Origin: UBA3792 sp045576895
GTDB lineage: Bacteria; Bacillota; Clostridia; Christensenellales; CAG-138
Assembly: GCA_045576895.1 (NCBI GenBank)
Contig: JAZNHI010000181.1
Location: 1-8,342 of the forward strand
Reading direction: 5' to 3'
Length of the DNA: 8,342 nt
In this document: positions 7,388 to 8,342 of the stretch, one piece after another
How positions within the stretch are numbered: the stretch's first letter is position 1
Layout of the letters: each line of letters begins with the position of its first letter
Position numbers and translations under genes: made by a program
Notes under the pieces: model-generated
The model's database searches: none
The model's input: only the letters and a program-made list of their open reading frames with translations
Told to the model about the DNA's origin: nothing

Positions 7388-7416
7388 TTGCGTTTTCGCT
7401 GTGATTGTGCTATAAA
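7388..7416 (+). promoter_or_regulatory. tRNA-Leu promoter, now in front of a truncated copy
   Basis: The -35 TTGCGT (7388-7393), a 17-bp spacer and -10 TATAAA (7411-7416) preceded by TGC form a good extended -10 promoter. The expected start near 7423 is about 7 nt before the 5' end of the tRNA half-copy, the usual layout for a tRNA gene. It lies about 200 bp from the intact tRNA. Confidence 0.7.
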
Positions 7417-7428
7417 TAATAAGCACCT

Positions 7429-7469
7429 TGCCGGTGTGATGGAATTGGCAGACGTGACGGACTCAAAAT
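7429..7469 (+). repeat. Left copy of a 41-bp direct repeat (candidate att site)
   Basis: These 41 bp are identical to 7619-7659. The repeat ends just past the anticodon loop, a known crossover position for tyrosine recombinases that target tRNA genes. The repeats bound a 190-bp unit. Right copy: 7619-7659. Confidence 0.75.
7430..7469 (+). pseudogene. Truncated tRNA-Leu(CAA), 5' half only
   Basis: The sequence from GCCGGTG through the D-arm and anticodon loop (CTCAAAAT) is identical to the intact tRNA-Leu at 7620-7659. It then diverges completely: no 3' anticodon stem, variable arm, T-arm or acceptor 3' strand follows. It cannot fold as a tRNA. It sits directly behind a good promoter, so it probably occupies the original position of the tRNA 5' half. 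Confidence 0.85.
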
Positions 7470-7618
7470 TACCTTCGCCGTCTGTCGTACCGGAGCCCGG
7501 AAACGCCCTAAAACAGGGCACTTTGAAAATTGAAAATTCGCGATTTTGGACTTTTGGCCTCCACTTTGGCCTCCGATTTCCGCGTTGTCCGTTTTAACGG
7601 ACAGGAAATAAAGTCTCA
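7470..7618. mobile_element. Possible remnant of an integrated element in tRNA-Leu
   Basis: This spacer between the two 41-bp repeats has no complete gene. It holds a small hairpin GCCCT/AGGGC (7505-7519), a tandem TTGAAAA pair (7523-7536), a TTTGGCCTCC direct repeat (7553-7562, 7565-7574) and an 18-bp palindrome (7586-7603). On the minus strand the TTTGGCCTCC pair reads Gly-Gly-Gln-Ser-Gly-Gly-Gln-Lys, which recalls the tails of some Firmicute phage-type integrases (from memory, unverified). A decayed duplicate tRNA with unrelated filler is the alternative. Confidence 0.35.
7586..7603. repeat. Perfect 18-bp palindrome upstream of the intact tRNA
   Basis: TGTCCGTTTTAACGGACA has 8-bp perfect arms around a 2-nt centre, 16 bp before the tRNA. 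It could be an operator, a recombinase-binding site or a short hairpin in read-through RNA. No strong promoter is seen between it and the tRNA; TTGTCC (7585-7590) with TAAAGT (7609-7614), 18-bp spacer, is weak. Confidence 0.5.
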
Positions 7619-7619
7619 T

Positions 7620-7707
7620 GCCGGTGTGATGGAATTGGCAGACGTGACGGACTCAAAATCCGTTGGGCTAATCACCCGTGTGGGTTCGAGTCCCACCACC
7701 GGCACCA
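7620..7707 (+). tRNA. tRNA-Leu, anticodon CAA, CCA encoded
   Basis: Acceptor stem GCCGGTG (7620-7626) pairs with CACCGGC (7697-7703), followed by discriminator A and encoded CCA (7705-7707). Anticodon stem ACGGA (7647-7651) pairs with TCCGT (7659-7663) around the loop CTCAAAA, giving anticodon CAA (7654-7656), which reads UUG. A long class II variable arm follows. The T-arm is GTGGG/CCCAC (7680-7684, 7692-7696) with loop TTCGAGT. The D-arm includes TTGGCAGA. All features fit a class II leucine tRNA of 88 nt including CCA. Its first 40 nt are duplicated upstream, and its own promoter is weak, so expression may depend on read-through from 7388-7416 and RNase P processing. Confidence 0.95.
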
Positions 7708-7709
7708 CG

Positions 7710-7756
7710 TCGAGTGGTGATAACGGATTTGAGTTATCACCACTCGATTTCTTTTT
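7710..7756 (+). terminator. Strong intrinsic terminator after tRNA-Leu
   Basis: A perfect 15-bp stem (7710-7724 with 7733-7747) around the 8-nt loop GGATTTGA is followed by TTTCTTTTT. It begins 3 nt after the encoded CCA, so it ends the tRNA transcript and probably any read-through from the NRAMP-like gene. Confidence 0.92.
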
Positions 7757-8052
7757 GTCTGTTACGCAGACGCTGTTCTGGGCAGGTAACGGACCGCTAC
7801 GCCTTTACGCGTGTTCTCCGTCACGTCTTGTTTCGGATCACTTGGCAGATCCAGATACCCCACAAACCGATAACAGTATATGAATGGCTCAGTCTCGGAA
7901 TGGGTATGCGGCTGCCTTTATGCAATTCGTCAGATCCGTTATCCCCGCTCGATTTTTTGCTGCATCACGTTCCGAAAAGGCATGTTGCGACGATTCGGAG
8001 GGGAGTTCGTGACACGGGCGGAGGTCCGGAAAGGTATATTTTGCAAAAACTG
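7757..8052. other. Gene-free interval between the tRNA terminator and the MATE promoter
   Basis: No credible gene is seen. It contains a small hairpin GTCTG/CAGAC (7757-7771). At 7938-7960 it also holds GTTATCCCCGCTCGATTTTTTGC, split here as GTTATCCCCGCTC plus GATTTTTTGC, which resembles the 3' arm and T-tract of the terminator at 7733-7757 without a matching 5' arm. No riboswitch class was recognised. Confidence 0.5.
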
Positions 8053-8081
8053 TTGAAAAAGGAAACAAAGTGTATTATGCT
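8053..8081 (+). promoter_or_regulatory. Probable promoter of the MATE gene
   Basis: The -35 TTGAAA (8053-8058), a 17-bp spacer and TATGCT (8076-8081) form a plausible sigma-A promoter. TATTAT at 8073-8078 is a better -10 word but would leave only 14 bp. The transcription start would be near 8088, leaving a leader of about 50 nt. Confidence 0.5.
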
Positions 8082-8089
8082 TCATATGA

Positions 8090-8106
8090 GGCGCAGGAGC
8101 TGCGCC
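8090..8106 (+). promoter_or_regulatory. Hairpin at the 5' end of the MATE leader
   Basis: GGCGCAG (8090-8096) and CTGCGCC (8100-8106) form a perfect 7-bp stem with a 3-nt loop, almost at the predicted transcript 5' end. It may protect the message; no T-tract follows, so it is not a terminator. Confidence 0.45.
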
Positions 8107-8139
8107 GCAAATTCTGTTCGGAAAGAAATCGGTAGGAGC

Positions 8140-8342
8140 ATGAAGGGATTGTCGTTTTTGCATCATCGGGCGCAGACGTCGCGTCTTCTCACGGAGGGAA
8201 AGCCGTGGAAGGCGCTGGTTTCCTTTGCCGGACCGATCTTTCTGAGTCAGCTCTTTCAGCAGCTTTACAACACGGCGGACTCGTGGATCGTCGGGAACTT
8301 CCTCGGCGGCGACGCGCTGGCGGCGGTCAACTCGTCCGGCAG
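8140..8342 (+). CDS. MATE-family efflux transporter, N-terminal part
   Basis: The frame is open from ATG 8140 to the window edge (67 codons plus two bases), so the gene is cut by the window, not broken. The translation matches the start of clostridial MATE transporters: LLTEGKPWKAL (16-26), then the first helix with SFAGPIFLSQLFQQLYNTAD (28-47), then VGNFLGGDALAAVNSSG (51-67). MATE proteins are inner-membrane cation-coupled drug or metabolite exporters with 12 helices; only the first helix and the next loop are visible. AGGAG (8134-8138) ends one base before ATG, unusually close. An in-frame ATG at 8086 has no ribosome site and lies at the predicted transcript start; TTG at 8149 would be 10 nt from AGGAG. 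ATG 8140 is kept as the most likely start. Confidence 0.9.
   Translation, partial: MKGLSFLHHRAQTSRLLTEGKPWKALVSFAGPIFLSQLFQQLYNTADSWIVGNFLGGDALAAVNSSG

Noticed and set aside
7530..7883. 117-residue open frame spanning the tRNA
   Set aside because: It runs through an intact tRNA-Leu and a strong terminator, so it is not a gene.
7846..7960. CAGATCC words at 7846 and 7931, and a terminator-like 3' arm at 7938-7960, as a repeat family or second terminator
   Set aside because: The word match is about 11 of 16 bases, and no complementary 5' arm was found for a second terminator. Too weak to call.

Overview
The window looks like chromosomal DNA of a fairly GC-rich clostridial Firmicute, probably a gut-type lineage. 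The reasons are: a BspA-like leucine-rich-repeat surface protein with fibronectin III domains, a membrane-anchored Ig-like/transglutaminase protein, strong Shine-Dalgarno sites (GGAGG type), sigma-A promoters with TGn-extended -10 boxes, a tRNA with encoded CCA, and a MATE transporter with the clostridial N-terminus. No taxon can be named from the sequence alone.

Layout. Positions 1-690 hold no convincing gene but carry DnaA-box-like words at the extreme left edge and a cluster of GATCA words near 371-414. A promoter at 657-684 leads to a 694-residue type II membrane protein (804-2888, +) with extracellular Ig-like repeats and a C-terminal transglutaminase-like domain with a visible Cys-His-Asp triad. 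It converges on an 806-residue secreted LRR protein (2964-5384, -), and one hairpin between them probably ends both transcripts. The LRR gene is a mosaic: a duplicated cap+LRR module of lower GC is followed by a GC-rich MBG-like/FnIII stalk, and the composition break falls at the domain boundary. A 210-bp divergent region holds two good promoters, one for the LRR gene and one for apt (adenine phosphoribosyltransferase, 5595-6107, +). After a GC-rich hairpin comes an NRAMP-superfamily transporter (6168-7379, +) that lacks the usual metal-ligand motifs.

The most unusual spot is 7388-7756. A tRNA-type promoter is followed by an exact 5' half of tRNA-Leu(CAA), cut at the anticodon loop, then about 150 bp of foreign-looking sequence, then a complete tRNA-Leu(CAA) with the same 41 bp at its 5' end, then a strong terminator. 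This looks like the scar of an element that integrated at the anticodon loop and brought its own 5' half of the tRNA, although a decayed tandem duplication is possible. After about 280 bp without a gene, a promoter and leader precede the start of a MATE-family efflux transporter that runs off the right edge (8140-8342).

The genes do not form one pathway. The two extracytoplasmic proteins on the left may both act at the cell surface (inference only); apt is purine-salvage housekeeping; the two transporters are separate units. I saw no CRISPR array, no insertion sequence and no recognisable complete defence or biosynthetic system.
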